DNA of 64,000 nt from a virus, in the IMG/VR virus record IMGVR_UViG_3300008108_000002, positions 62,001-126,000 of that record; one strand, written 5' to 3'. A model generated the notes under the pieces. The model did no database searches, was not told the DNA's origin, and saw nothing but the letters and a program-made list of their open reading frames with translations. Positions 40,452-49,326 of this stretch are shown here, piece after piece (positions within the stretch are counted from its first letter, which is position 1; every line of letters begins with the position of its first letter). The position numbers and the translations under genes are program-made.

Positions 40452-41827
40452 AGTTTAGACCACCTGTTGTACATGTTAGTAAGTTTAGGGAATGTCTTTA
40501 AAAAGTTTGTTTTTCTTCTACGGTCATGTTCATTAACAAATATGATAAAGTCTTTACGACTGGTATCAAACCACGGCTTAGGATCATCAATATGAGATTT
40601 AATCAATGTTTGAATACGTTTAAGACGTTCAACTTCTTCTGGATAAAATGCTTGATGTGACATATTGTTAGCAACTACATTACTATCCATAAAATCTATT
40701 TGACTTTGCATTAGGTCCAATTGTTCTTGTTCCATGATAAACACACTTTGGTGCAAAGGATAGCGTAGATAAGGTATATCTAATAGCATTGGATAGTGTG
40801 TTGTAGTACCATACTGTTGTTTGAATGATAGTATATCTTTTAAGAAGTCAGTATATGTAGTGACGCTTAACAAGTTATATGTACTCATTATAGTAAACTG
40901 AATGCCCGGGATAGCTTGATACATCTTGTGCATGTTAGCAATCCAGTCATTGTAATTCATACCATAACGAATATACTCGCTTGCTTTACCGTGTGCTTCA
41001 GCAGAAGTAAACAATTTAAATCGTTTTAGTTTCTTCTCATTGATAATGATTTTTACTTTTTCAATAAACTTATCCATCAACTCGTCTGGTGCATTCATAT
41101 TAGTATTGATTGCAACTTCCAAATCTGTGTTAGGATTTTCAATAATGTAATCTAATACTTTGAATGTGTTTTTGTTTAGTAATGGCTCACCACCTGTGAT
41201 TCTAAAGTACTTAAGACTCTTGTACATATCAGGAAACCAATTCCAAAAAGCATCAACATAAGGATTCTCTTTGTTATTTGGAATAGGCATTGCATCAGTA
41301 GCTTTTAACCATTCTAAATTGTTGAATTGATTGCTTGTCGGGTATGCACCATATCTTTCAACTTCTTCCATCCACTGACTGCTTATCTGAGGAGCACAGT
41401 AACTGCATTTGAAGTTACATACGTTACCAAAGCTTACTTCTACGTAGCTAGGATCAATGTTAGCGTTCCAAGGCTTGTTAACAATCTCATCAATATAAGG
41501 ATATGCCCATGATTGATCCGCACTCTTAAAAGTTCTATCACTATAATGTTGATTAGTGTCTTCTACATTCCAACAGTAATCACATTCCCGCGGGCGAACA
41601 CCTTCAAGCATTAACTTTCGTTGTTGCTTTTTATATTCACTATTGTGTAATGCTGTAGAGTTAATTTTAATTTCACTTACAGGCACATGATGTGATGACG
41701 GGTGATGACAGCTATGTGTGTGACCATTTTGCAGATGCATTGTTACTTGCTTCCACTTAGCTACACAGAAACTAGGACTAATTTCGTTAATCTCTTTATG
41801 AACTTTGTCTATATGATTATCTGACAT
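40448..41827 (-). CDS. Twitch-type radical SAM protein
   Basis: 459 residues. CNFKCSYC (137-144) is the cluster-binding CxxxCxxC, GGEPLLNK the GGEP motif for AdoMet. Extra Cys pairs (SFC, HSCHHP, ECDYCW) before the motif fit an auxiliary cluster, as in twitch-domain radical SAM proteins. I start at the third codon of the open frame (TAATG overlap with the preceding gene), where the AAGGA site is properly spaced. Possibly modifies a sugar, peptide or lipid. Confidence 0.88.
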   Translation of the reverse strand: MSDNHIDKVHKEINEISPSFCVAKWKQVTMHLQNGHTHSCHHPSSHHVPVSEIKINSTALHNSEYKKQQRKLMLEGVRPRECDYCWNVEDTNQHYSDRTFKSADQSWAYPYIDEIVNKPWNANIDPSYVEVSFGNVCNFKCSYCAPQISSQWMEEVERYGAYPTSNQFNNLEWLKATDAMPIPNNKENPYVDAFWNWFPDMYKSLKYFRITGGEPLLNKNTFKVLDYIIENPNTDLEVAINTNMNAPDELMDKFIEKVKIIINEKKLKRFKLFTSAEAHGKASEYIRYGMNYNDWIANMHKMYQAIPGIQFTIMSTYNLLSVTTYTDFLKDILSFKQQYGTTTHYPMLLDIPYLRYPLHQSVFIMEQEQLDLMQSQIDFMDSNVVANNMSHQAFYPEEVERLKRIQTLIKSHIDDPKPWFDTSRKDFIIFVNEHDRRRKTNFLKTFPKLTNMYNRWSKL

Positions 41828-43092
41828 TACCATCCTTCTATTCTACGAATTACATCCATCTCACGAACTAGAGGACCTAGATTGTGTTTGTCTGCGTTAT
41901 AATGACGTTTAAAAAATTTACTCTGTGACCCATCAAAATGAAGCATCGGCAGGCTTAGCTTATCGTGTAATGCGGCTCCGAGCAATGCTGACTCACGGTC
42001 TGGATCTCTATTTATATGTTCTTCCCATAGTACAGTATAATTATCAAACCATTGAACATTCTTTGGATCCCATTCTGTAAGCATAGTCATGTATGTACCT
42101 AATCGTGCTCCGTATATAGCCCATTCACCGTTCTCTACGTCACGACCAATGTTATGCCATATGGTTAAATTATTGAAGTTTCTACTAGCTACACTTTGTT
42201 TGAACTCGTCTACACTAGGTCTCTTGCCACCAGCTAAACACATCTTAACACCTTCACGAAAGCCTGCTCTCCATGCTTGAAATGGTGAGTAATTTGGATA
42301 AGTTGTACTATAGCAATCGTACATTGCCCAGTATAAGTTATCAGAAGAATCCAAACAGAAATCAACTGTAGTTGTATCATTGCCGTCGCTGTGTTCGTGT
42401 GTTTGCATTTCACGTACATATGTTTTTGTCCATGAACTCATTCCACCATTGCCGTATCGCAAGCCGTTAATACTATTGATTGCTCTCCATCTGAACTGTG
42501 CTTGTTTATAGATTGGATCTTTGTCTGAAAAGTCTAATTGCATATTGAAGAAAGATTCATTCGGCATGTTATCACCATCAATTAAGATAAAACGTTCGGT
42601 GTCACTTGCTTCACCTGCGGCTTTGTGTGCGGCGTCACTGCCTTTAATGCCATCAACACGTTTAGCCCAAGGCACCATGTTTTTAATCTTTAACCAGAAT
42701 TCTTCTTTTTGTGGTTCGTCATAGCTGAGATAGATACAATCTAAGTCTGCTATATCAATTATATCATCTGCGTCTATTACGTTATCTGTCATATCATTTA
42801 TTCCCCATCTTATTATGTTGTTGTAATCATCATCTACTACAATAGATATGTCCTGTTTTGCACATTTTATACCTGATCTGTGCTTAATGAATTTGCGCGG
42901 TGCTGTAGCTTCTTCTAAACTAACTATTTTTCCGTTAATAACTTTTATACTATGATTCTTGCATAGGAAGTCAAAATGGTCTACAACTATATATTTTCCA
43001 TTGATGTTAGTTGGCTCTATAGAATCAACTACACATACATAAGTTATAGGATACCCATATTCATCGTAGTATAATCTATATTCATCTGACAT
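41827..43092 (-). CDS. Glycosyltransferase-like protein with shared N-terminal domain
   Basis: 421 residues. Residues 1-97 (EYRLYYDEYGYPITYVC ... CAKQDISIVVDDDYNNIIRW) match the stand-alone 99-residue gene near 46 kb. Residues 110-300 show IYLSYDEPQKEEFWLKIKNMVPWAKRVDGIKG then RFILIDGDNMP (168-177), whose DGD is a likely DxD metal site of a GT-A enzyme. The rest is unassigned. Stop shared with the radical SAM start. Confidence 0.75.
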   Translation of the reverse strand: MSDEYRLYYDEYGYPITYVCVVDSIEPTNINGKYIVVDHFDFLCKNHSIKVINGKIVSLEEATAPRKFIKHRSGIKCAKQDISIVVDDDYNNIIRWGINDMTDNVIDADDIIDIADLDCIYLSYDEPQKEEFWLKIKNMVPWAKRVDGIKGSDAAHKAAGEASDTERFILIDGDNMPNESFFNMQLDFSDKDPIYKQAQFRWRAINSINGLRYGNGGMSSWTKTYVREMQTHEHSDGNDTTTVDFCLDSSDNLYWAMYDCYSTTYPNYSPFQAWRAGFREGVKMCLAGGKRPSVDEFKQSVASRNFNNLTIWHNIGRDVENGEWAIYGARLGTYMTMLTEWDPKNVQWFDNYTVLWEEHINRDPDRESALLGAALHDKLSLPMLHFDGSQSKFFKRHYNADKHNLGPLVREMDVIRRIEGW

Positions 43093-43879
43093 TCTTTTTC
43101 ACTACTTTATTAAAATCCTTAACATGATAGTGAAAAGGGTGCTTTTGTACAAAGGTGTTAATTCTAAATCCATTCTCTGTAAACTCAGTTACTAGTTCTT
43201 GTGTCCAATCATTAGTTGCTAAGTCATTAATCATTTGCTTCATATGAACCATAGTAAACTTGTCATAAGAATTCATAGTTGTATTTTCAATACCCAGTAT
43301 ATGACATGCTATACTATAAGCCCAATCAGTAGATACTTCTTCGGTTGACTTGCATTTTAGTATTAGTTTATATTGTTCCCAGTTTTTAAAAATATCTTTT
43401 ACAAGTTCAAAGAATTGCTTTGCCAATTCACTTTTTCTGAAATACGTAAGTGCGTTATAACAGTTAGGTAAATTGTTGTTGATAATAAACTGTCGATAGT
43501 ACACATCTTTTACAATGTCTCCCCTGTAGTTTCGAATGTCAGTTGATACAACTAAATCACGATCCTTAAAGGCATCCCAATAATAGTCAATATTACTAGG
43601 TACAATCATATCAGCTTCTAACTTGATTGTATAGTCATATGGGCTTGCTTCGTATACTTGCCAGTCATTGATTAATTTCCAATTACTAGTTGGTGCTAAA
43701 TCTCCGTACGGTAATGCAACAATGTTATCGAAGGCTGAACAATCGCTTTGATTATCACTAATCAACGTTATATTAGATTCGGGCATTGCTTTTTTTATAC
43801 TTAATGCTAAAGCTTCTGCACATCCTACATAGTCTATCTCATGCGTGTTTTGTGCTAATATAACATAACCTTTATTCAT
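43082..43879 (-). CDS. Glycosyltransferase-like protein
   Basis: 265 residues from the ATG of MNKGYVILAQNTHEIDYVG; an upstream in-frame TTG also exists, but the GGAG site fits the ATG. IKLEADMIVPSNIDYYWDAF (about 91-110) contains an EAD metal-type motif as in GT8 and related families. Overlaps the next gene by 8 bases and the previous by 11. Confidence 0.78.
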   Translation of the reverse strand: MNKGYVILAQNTHEIDYVGCAEALALSIKKAMPESNITLISDNQSDCSAFDNIVALPYGDLAPTSNWKLINDWQVYEASPYDYTIKLEADMIVPSNIDYYWDAFKDRDLVVSTDIRNYRGDIVKDVYYRQFIINNNLPNCYNALTYFRKSELAKQFFELVKDIFKNWEQYKLILKCKSTEEVSTDWAYSIACHILGIENTTMNSYDKFTMVHMKQMINDLATNDWTQELVTEFTENGFRINTFVQKHPFHYHVKDFNKVVKKNVR

Positions 43880-44663
43880 GAATAATCTCCGCAAAGTTGT
43901 TTTTGTTTAGCATATGAAAGTCTAAGTCTTTGATTGTAATATATTCTTTCTTCAGTTTGTTATTCTTCATTGTATCATGCAATAAGGTGTATTCAGTATC
44001 TGATTCTTTGTACACGTGCGTTCCAGGACCAACATGTAATAACTTCCATGGCATGAATGATCTTTGGTTATCTATGTGCCCATTTACAATACGTAATGCA
44101 ATCGCAAACGCATAATCATTTCTATAGTAAGGTAAAGTAATACCGTGCAATTGAACATAGTGTTGGTAGTTATCTTGTACCATTTTTACACAATTAAAAA
44201 TGTGCTCTGCATATTTGGATTTATTAAAGGTGAGTGTGGTTGCCCACACACTATCTATTCCCGAGTAGCCCACTCTTTCTTGTGTGTCACTAGGTGCCAT
44301 CAGAAAGTTAATTTCTTTATGACACATAAAGTTATCATATATGTCAAACGTTTTTAGTAAACGATCACTGTTGACTACGTAGTCAACATCCAATACTAAT
44401 GTCTCATCATATGGACTAAGTTCAAATGCTTGATATCTACCTTTGTTCACCCAAGTACTATGGTTTCGTTTATTATCTCTAACACTTTCAACGTGTACTA
44501 TTTTATCAAATGTGTAATCATATTTGGTTAAGTCAGTGGTGCTATCAGTTATTAACGTTACCGGTAAGTTCAAGAACCTATTAACTCGTTTAGCCGTAAA
44601 GATTGCCATTTCAACGTAATCAGTAGTTTCATTGTTGAAAGCAAATAACACAGCTCCCTTCAT
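43872..44663 (-). CDS. Glycosyltransferase-like protein
   Basis: 263 residues, KGAVLFAFNNETTDYVEMAIFTAKRVNRFL then TLVLDVDYVVNSDRLLKTF (about 87-105), where DVD is a probable DxD. Same general layout as the preceding protein (N-terminal strand, aromatic middle), so both probably stem from one family. Overlaps with both neighbours. Confidence 0.78.
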   Translation of the reverse strand: MKGAVLFAFNNETTDYVEMAIFTAKRVNRFLNLPVTLITDSTTDLTKYDYTFDKIVHVESVRDNKRNHSTWVNKGRYQAFELSPYDETLVLDVDYVVNSDRLLKTFDIYDNFMCHKEINFLMAPSDTQERVGYSGIDSVWATTLTFNKSKYAEHIFNCVKMVQDNYQHYVQLHGITLPYYRNDYAFAIALRIVNGHIDNQRSFMPWKLLHVGPGTHVYKESDTEYTLLHDTMKNNKLKKEYITIKDLDFHMLNKNNFAEIIHE

Positions 44664-44965
44664 CTTTTACTTTCTAATTGTTTCCATTCAGCTAACCAAT
44701 CAAACATAACAGTATTATATACTTCTTTAGTTTTGGCTAATATGGTGATGCGTGTAACTTTTACTGGATTTTGGTAACTATCAAGTAGTATAAGTGTTTC
44801 ATCTGTTGAAGAATTTAGAAAAGTTAACAGGTCAGTAGATGCTTTCCACAACCCACCTTGTTCAGCAAATATTAGTTTGCTTTCGTATTTGTCTTTGAGA
44901 TATTCTTTAGCTAAGTTGTGATTAAACCGTGCTTTAACTTCAGTCAATAATTGTTTGGTGTCCAT
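44660..44965 (-). CDS. Conserved small protein, 101 aa
   Basis: Begins MDTKQLLTEVKARFNHNLAKEYLKDKYESKLIFAEQGGLWKAS. A compact alpha/beta protein with an AGGAG site and a late element upstream, thus a likely late gene leading the glycan operon. No function known. Confidence 0.72.
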   Translation of the reverse strand: MDTKQLLTEVKARFNHNLAKEYLKDKYESKLIFAEQGGLWKASTDLLTFLNSSTDETLILLDSYQNPVKVTRITILAKTKEVYNTVMFDWLAEWKQLESKR

Positions 44966-44979
44966 ACATACTCCTAAAA

Positions 44980-44988
44980 GTATTTAGA
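44980..44988 (-). promoter_or_regulatory. Probable late promoter element of the glycan operon
   Basis: Minus-strand TCTAAATAC about 15 bases before the ATG. If active, it would drive the run of overlapping genes below it. Confidence 0.4.
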
Positions 44989-45017
44989 TAGTAGTACAGT
45001 TACCTAATTAAATTTAA

Positions 45018-46016
45018 TTACTGTGCTGTTACAGACATAACCACTGAAGGTATTCCCCAAGATTCTTGGGTCAAGTATGATTGTGAACTGACGATCGGAG
45101 GGATGACATAGAGGTATCCAATACCGCCGGCTGCTATTGAAGTACTATAAGGAGCCACATCTACTACTAGTTTCAAAGTAATAACATTACCATTAGCTCC
45201 ATAGGATCCTTTATCTCCGCTAGTATTTACCAACACTTCAATAAAAGAAGCATCGTATCCAGGAACCCCATTACTTACCGTTTGTTTAAAAATACTGACA
45301 GGGGTAGAGGTATAAGTAGTTGGTTGAAAGTAATCTTGTGATCCTGAAATAGACCCAGGAGTACCTGAACCGCCTATTTTAGTAGTAGCGGCAAATTCCA
45401 CACCTGCTATTTTAGTTTTAGTAGAGCCGCCAGCCATAGCAGACCAATATATAGTGCCTGCTTCCTGTGCCAATCTAGAAATCATCAATCGTGTCGGAAC
45501 TCCTGACTGATATCCGGGTTGCCAAGTTCTGACTGCTAGTTGGCCACCGCAATTAAAAAAGAATCTAGCTGAGTCACCAGTCGGAAACGTTGCAGTCATT
45601 GTATATGTTAACTTGTTAGTCCATGAAAAAGCATTTTCTACTGTATATACAGAATAATTACCTTGAACCGCACTAGACATTCTATTTGTGTCTATTTTAT
45701 CAATATAAGTTTTAGTAAGACCTTGGTTATATAATATGTTAATGCCAGGAGCAAACGTATCCTTAGGGACACTGTAACTTAAAAGAGTAGCCTGATGTTG
45801 GGCTATCGTATTAGTTAAATTTTTCATCCCATTCCAATCTGATGCAAGTACCGGATCACCTACGTTAACGTTTGGTAATAATGGTGACTGTCCGTACCCT
45901 CTGTTTCCAAATCCGTAACCCCATAATGTGTTAAGTCTTTGGGCTGTAGGTACGGGTCCTATTAACTGATTTACAACATCGACGGCTTCAATTTTACCAG
46001 ATTGTTCGTAAGCCAT
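45018..46016 (-). CDS. Structural protein, paralogue of the next but one
   Basis: 332 residues. GYGQSPLLPNVNVGDPVLASDWNGMKNLTNTIAQHQ (41-76) and FPTGDSARFFFNCGGQLAV (144-162) match the 317-residue protein. Beta-rich and low in charge, like a baseplate or tail decoration. Begins directly after the 99-residue gene's stop. Confidence 0.75.
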   Translation of the reverse strand: MAYEQSGKIEAVDVVNQLIGPVPTAQRLNTLWGYGFGNRGYGQSPLLPNVNVGDPVLASDWNGMKNLTNTIAQHQATLLSYSVPKDTFAPGINILYNQGLTKTYIDKIDTNRMSSAVQGNYSVYTVENAFSWTNKLTYTMTATFPTGDSARFFFNCGGQLAVRTWQPGYQSGVPTRLMISRLAQEAGTIYWSAMAGGSTKTKIAGVEFAATTKIGGSGTPGSISGSQDYFQPTTYTSTPVSIFKQTVSNGVPGYDASFIEVLVNTSGDKGSYGANGNVITLKLVVDVAPYSTSIAAGGIGYLYVIPPIVSSQSYLTQESWGIPSVVMSVTAQ

Positions 46017-46316
46017 TTATGCCCCCGTAACAGTACGTATTTGTATATCCCAGTTATTGATATTAGAATAATCATCAGATACTAGTATAGATATATCTTC
46101 TTTAGTACATGCAATACCATCTATAGTCTGAACTAGTTGTGAAAAAACTGCTTGAGATTTTTTTACAATATTACCATCGACAATTTTTATATCCATTCTA
46201 CATGCCGCATATACCAAACTATCAATTACAATGTATTTTCCCTCAGGCTTTTCACATGTGTAAAACAACACACTACCGTTATCATCGTAATAAAGTCTAA
46301 ATTCAACCTGTTGCAT
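46017..46316 (-). CDS. Stand-alone domain also fused to a glycosyltransferase
   Basis: 99 residues. EFRLYYDDNGSVLFYTCEKPEGKYIVIDS ... TIDGIACTKEDISILVSDDYSNINNW. The same domain, in the same order, forms the start of the 421-residue glycosyltransferase-like protein. Placed between two structural paralogues. Unknown fold. Confidence 0.72.
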   Translation of the reverse strand: MQQVEFRLYYDDNGSVLFYTCEKPEGKYIVIDSLVYAACRMDIKIVDGNIVKKSQAVFSQLVQTIDGIACTKEDISILVSDDYSNINNWDIQIRTVTGA

Positions 46317-46317
46317 A

Positions 46318-47271
46318 TTATACCGCTACAAAACTTCCAGTAACTGTAGGTGTTCCCCAAACGTTATTTAAGTAAGTAGTAGACGGTGGTACAACAATGC
46401 AAGTTACGGAAGTTCCTGCATTTACCGTTAATCCATTAGGAACTTCATCCCATAGAATTGTTACAGTGATTATATTACCGTTGTCCTGATTTGAACCTAC
46501 AGGACCGTTTGTTTTCATATCAACTTTAATAAATGAACCTGTATATGTAACAATACCAAATCTTGCTAATTGCTTGAATACAGTAGAGTATGATGTGGTT
46601 AAACCGTAATAACCTTTATTAGCATCTAATATAACCGGAGGGGCTTGAGAATTCTTTTGTGTTATTCCGTTATAGTCAGTAATTGCAATAACAGTCTTGC
46701 CGCTACTTGGTGCACTTAATACAAGTGTACCCGCATCTTCTGCTAACTTATTCATCACGTAATTAACTGTATAACTAGGACCTATAGGTGATGAGAATGT
46801 AAATTTAAGTTGTCCGCCACTATTAAAAAAGTATCTAGCGGCATCACCTGAAGAGAACGTTATTGTTTGAGTAAATGTACAAGAATTACTCCAAGTAGAA
46901 GTACATTGAGTTGTTACAGAAGAAGTAGTCCCTTGTGCAACGGCATATAACGCCCTAGTTTTTAATAATGCAATATTGTTAGGATAATCTGCATCGTATG
47001 TAATAAGACTATTCACTGCAGTGCTAGGAAGAAGTCCTAATCCAGTACCTTGATGGTTTCCCATCGCAGTAATTCTAGTATTTAAGCTAGTCCATTGTGA
47101 ACTAGTTACTATGTCTCCTAGTGCAACATTAGCTATCGGGCTAAGTTGCCCGTAACCATACATCCCTGTACCAGTGTTATACAGACTATTAACACTAGCT
47201 CCCGAAGATGAGTTAGTTGCTAAATTATTAAAGGATGCTGCGTCTATTAAACCGTTTGCACTAAAAGCCAT
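46318..47271 (-). CDS. Structural protein, paralogue of the 332-residue protein
   Basis: 317 residues. YGYGQLSPIANVALGDIVTSSQWTSLNTRITAMGNHQ and FSSGDAARYFFNSGGQLKF. The protein is Ser/Thr-rich and mostly beta. The match with the 332-residue protein implies an ancient duplication with the 99-residue domain in between. Confidence 0.75.
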   Translation of the reverse strand: MAFSANGLIDAASFNNLATNSSSGASVNSLYNTGTGMYGYGQLSPIANVALGDIVTSSQWTSLNTRITAMGNHQGTGLGLLPSTAVNSLITYDADYPNNIALLKTRALYAVAQGTTSSVTTQCTSTWSNSCTFTQTITFSSGDAARYFFNSGGQLKFTFSSPIGPSYTVNYVMNKLAEDAGTLVLSAPSSGKTVIAITDYNGITQKNSQAPPVILDANKGYYGLTTSYSTVFKQLARFGIVTYTGSFIKVDMKTNGPVGSNQDNGNIITVTILWDEVPNGLTVNAGTSVTCIVVPPSTTYLNNVWGTPTVTGSFVAV

Positions 47272-47272
47272 G

Positions 47273-48505
47273 TTATACCCTTATGTTCACTACAGCTAAT
47301 ACTGTTCCTACACCTTCATCATTTTTAGTCGTAAGTGAACGACCAATTACATTGAATGCGGTTAATTCACTCTTATTACCTGCTCTAGCAAGACCTTTAC
47401 CGGCACTTACCAATCTATCACCCTTCTTAACTACACCTGTCACATTTACAGTAACACGTCCACTCAATGCGATAGGAGGGTGAGTTTCATCATTTCCTGC
47501 ACCTTGATTCATCAAGTATGCCGCTGTATTAGATACAACACCGAATACATCTTCACTTAAATCAGAAGATACTGCAGTGATTTCTTTTTCTCCACCAATC
47601 TCAACGACTGTGCCTGGAGCATAAACTGCATCAGCTTCAAAACGTTCTGCCAAGTCAGCGAATGTTGCTTGCCAACGAGCGCCTGAGCCTAATGTCCATG
47701 TACCAGTAACTGTACCGCCACCTGCAATTGCAGTAGTAGTAACTTTAGTTGGTGCGATGTTTCCAGTAAACTGCGTTACGGCATTTGCACCGGTTAAATA
47801 GTCAAACACGTTAGAGTTGGTATATGAGCCTGATGGGTTAAAAGATACACCGTTTGCGTACATATAGTTATCACACTTGATACCGTTAACACTACTAGGT
47901 GAAAATGTAATATTACCGGTAGAAACGAACATTGCATTACCAGTAGAATTGCCGTACACTGTCCATCTACCATACATAGAACCTGCTGTACTCGGAGCCG
48001 ATGTTAAGTTAGCTGATGTTGTTATTAAACCAGTAACTGCAGTACCCATAGTAGCAGTTGTGATTCCTGCTGTGCCCGCTGATAAAGTGTCGGATACCGT
48101 TGCTAAACGTACAGTTATCGTATCACCTATAATATTACCTGCTATACTGGCATTATTAGCAATCACATTACCAGTAACTGTTAAGTTAGCAAAAGTAGCA
48201 TTACCACCTGAACTAGTAGTAGTAAGAGTATACCATGCCGCTGAATTTGTTGTACCGTCAGCTGGACAAACTTTTAATGTCCCTGTACCAGTAATATCGT
48301 ACCATAGTTGACCTCGAATAGGGTTTGATGGCGGTGTGTTTGCCGCAAAGTTTTCCACTATTCTAACCATATTAGTATCTAATGTTTGTCCGTAACCTGA
48401 GAAGTTCCTGCCCGGTAAACCGATAGAACTACTACTGGTGTTTATGGTACCATCAGCTATTGTTGTTAGTGTGCTACCATCGCTTCGTATGATTGTATAT
48501 GCCAT
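47273..48505 (-). CDS. Tail fibre or tail-associated structural protein
   Basis: 410 residues. GQLWYDITGTGTLKV (near 65) and a repetitive middle. RWQATFADLAERFEADAVYAPGTVVEIGGEKEIT (about 278-310) is a conserved C-terminal domain of fibre proteins in T4-like phages, and VTVNVTGVVKKGDRLVSAGKGLARAG follows. A GATAAATAC late element precedes it by 23 bases and GGAG serves as the ribosome site. Confidence 0.82.
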   Translation of the reverse strand: MAYTIIRSDGSTLTTIADGTINTSSSSIGLPGRNFSGYGQTLDTNMVRIVENFAANTPPSNPIRGQLWYDITGTGTLKVCPADGTTNSAAWYTLTTTSSGGNATFANLTVTGNVIANNASIAGNIIGDTITVRLATVSDTLSAGTAGITTATMGTAVTGLITTSANLTSAPSTAGSMYGRWTVYGNSTGNAMFVSTGNITFSPSSVNGIKCDNYMYANGVSFNPSGSYTNSNVFDYLTGANAVTQFTGNIAPTKVTTTAIAGGGTVTGTWTLGSGARWQATFADLAERFEADAVYAPGTVVEIGGEKEITAVSSDLSEDVFGVVSNTAAYLMNQGAGNDETHPPIALSGRVTVNVTGVVKKGDRLVSAGKGLARAGNKSELTAFNVIGRSLTTKNDEGVGTVLAVVNIRV

Positions 48506-48527
48506 TTATTTGCTCCGACTATTGCAA

Positions 48528-48536
48528 GTATTTATC
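48528..48536 (-). promoter_or_regulatory. Late promoter element
   Basis: Minus-strand GATAAATAC, adjacent to the stop of the preceding structural gene, 22 bases before the ATG. It has a separate ribosome site, so this message is not leaderless. Confidence 0.5.
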
Positions 48537-49157
48537 TTAAATTGTGACCAGGTTTGTTAAGCTCTGGATTCTGATCGTATAATCTATCTGAATTTGTCTA
48601 TTCAGACTCTTTTGTACGGGGTGAAATATTACGTGAGTAAGTAACTTAGTTAGCTCATTTCCCGTATTGTCTCGACCGTAATCTGCTAATAACCCGATTT
48701 CATCGAATGTATAGCTACTTTCTAATTGGTTTCCATTGTCAAATGCGCTTTGACCAGGAGGCTCACCGTAATCCAATAAACATTGAACTATGATATCTGA
48801 GTATACTTTTCCCGACACGTGACTTACTGTCATCTTATTTCTTGTAGGATCCGTGTTTAAAACATTTGTATCATCAACTATTTTTGCGTATGTTTGATTA
48901 TATAGTGCGGCATTTTGTCCAGTTGTATTAGGAGGTAGGTATGTAATAATACCAGTTTCATCTACGCTTGCACCACCATTACCGAACGCCATCTTGTAAA
49001 TCTGACCAAAACCTCTACTGCTCAACGTGTAAGCAATAGCTTCACTAATGTTTTCATAGTGTATCGCATTCTTTTTGTCTACAAATACCTCATTACTGTT
49101 GGGGTCATAGACTTTTAAAAAGCCCTCAATTTTCATTGGAATCATTATATTTGACAT
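48537..49157 (-). CDS. Structural protein of unknown role
   Basis: 206 residues. The start IEGFLKVYDPNSNEVFVDKKNAIHYENISEAI recalls the small gene before it (FIKITDPDTNEVL). The rest is beta-rich (MAFGNGGASVDETGIITYLPPNT). Baseplate or tail-decoration type. Starts on TAATG. Confidence 0.75.
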   Translation of the reverse strand: MSNIMIPMKIEGFLKVYDPNSNEVFVDKKNAIHYENISEAIAYTLSSRGFGQIYKMAFGNGGASVDETGIITYLPPNTTGQNAALYNQTYAKIVDDTNVLNTDPTRNKMTVSHVSGKVYSDIIVQCLLDYGEPPGQSAFDNGNQLESSYTFDEIGLLADYGRDNTGNELTKLLTHVIFHPVQKSLNRQIQIDYTIRIQSLTNLVTI

Positions 49158-49309
49158 TAGTTATCGCCTCGTGCTTGAAGTAAAACTTCGTTAGTGTCCG
49201 GGTCGGTTATCTTTATAAAGGTGCTAAAGTAAAACCCACCTGTTTCATCAGGTTTGGGCCCTATTTCAGCCTTTTCTTCAACAACATTTTCGGTTTTATC
49301 GTTATTCAT
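49157..49309 (-). CDS. Small protein, 50 aa
   Basis: Sequence MNNDKTENVVEEKAEIGPK then GGFYFSTFIKITDPDTNEVLLQARGDN; acidic start and a short beta motif that matches the beginning of the 206-residue protein. Its stop shares one base with the next ATG. It lies directly after the giant gene. Confidence 0.6.
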   Translation of the reverse strand: MNNDKTENVVEEKAEIGPKPDETGGFYFSTFIKITDPDTNEVLLQARGDN

Positions 49310-49316
49310 AATAATA

Positions 49317-49324
49317 TATTTATC
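49317..49324 (-). promoter_or_regulatory. Late promoter element
   Basis: Minus-strand GATAAATA, 7 bases before the ATG of the 50-residue gene. Confidence 0.4.
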
Positions 49325-49326
49325 TT

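Noticed and set aside
43880-43894. TTG start adding five residues to the glycosyltransferase-like protein
   Set aside because: The GGAG site is correctly spaced for the downstream ATG.
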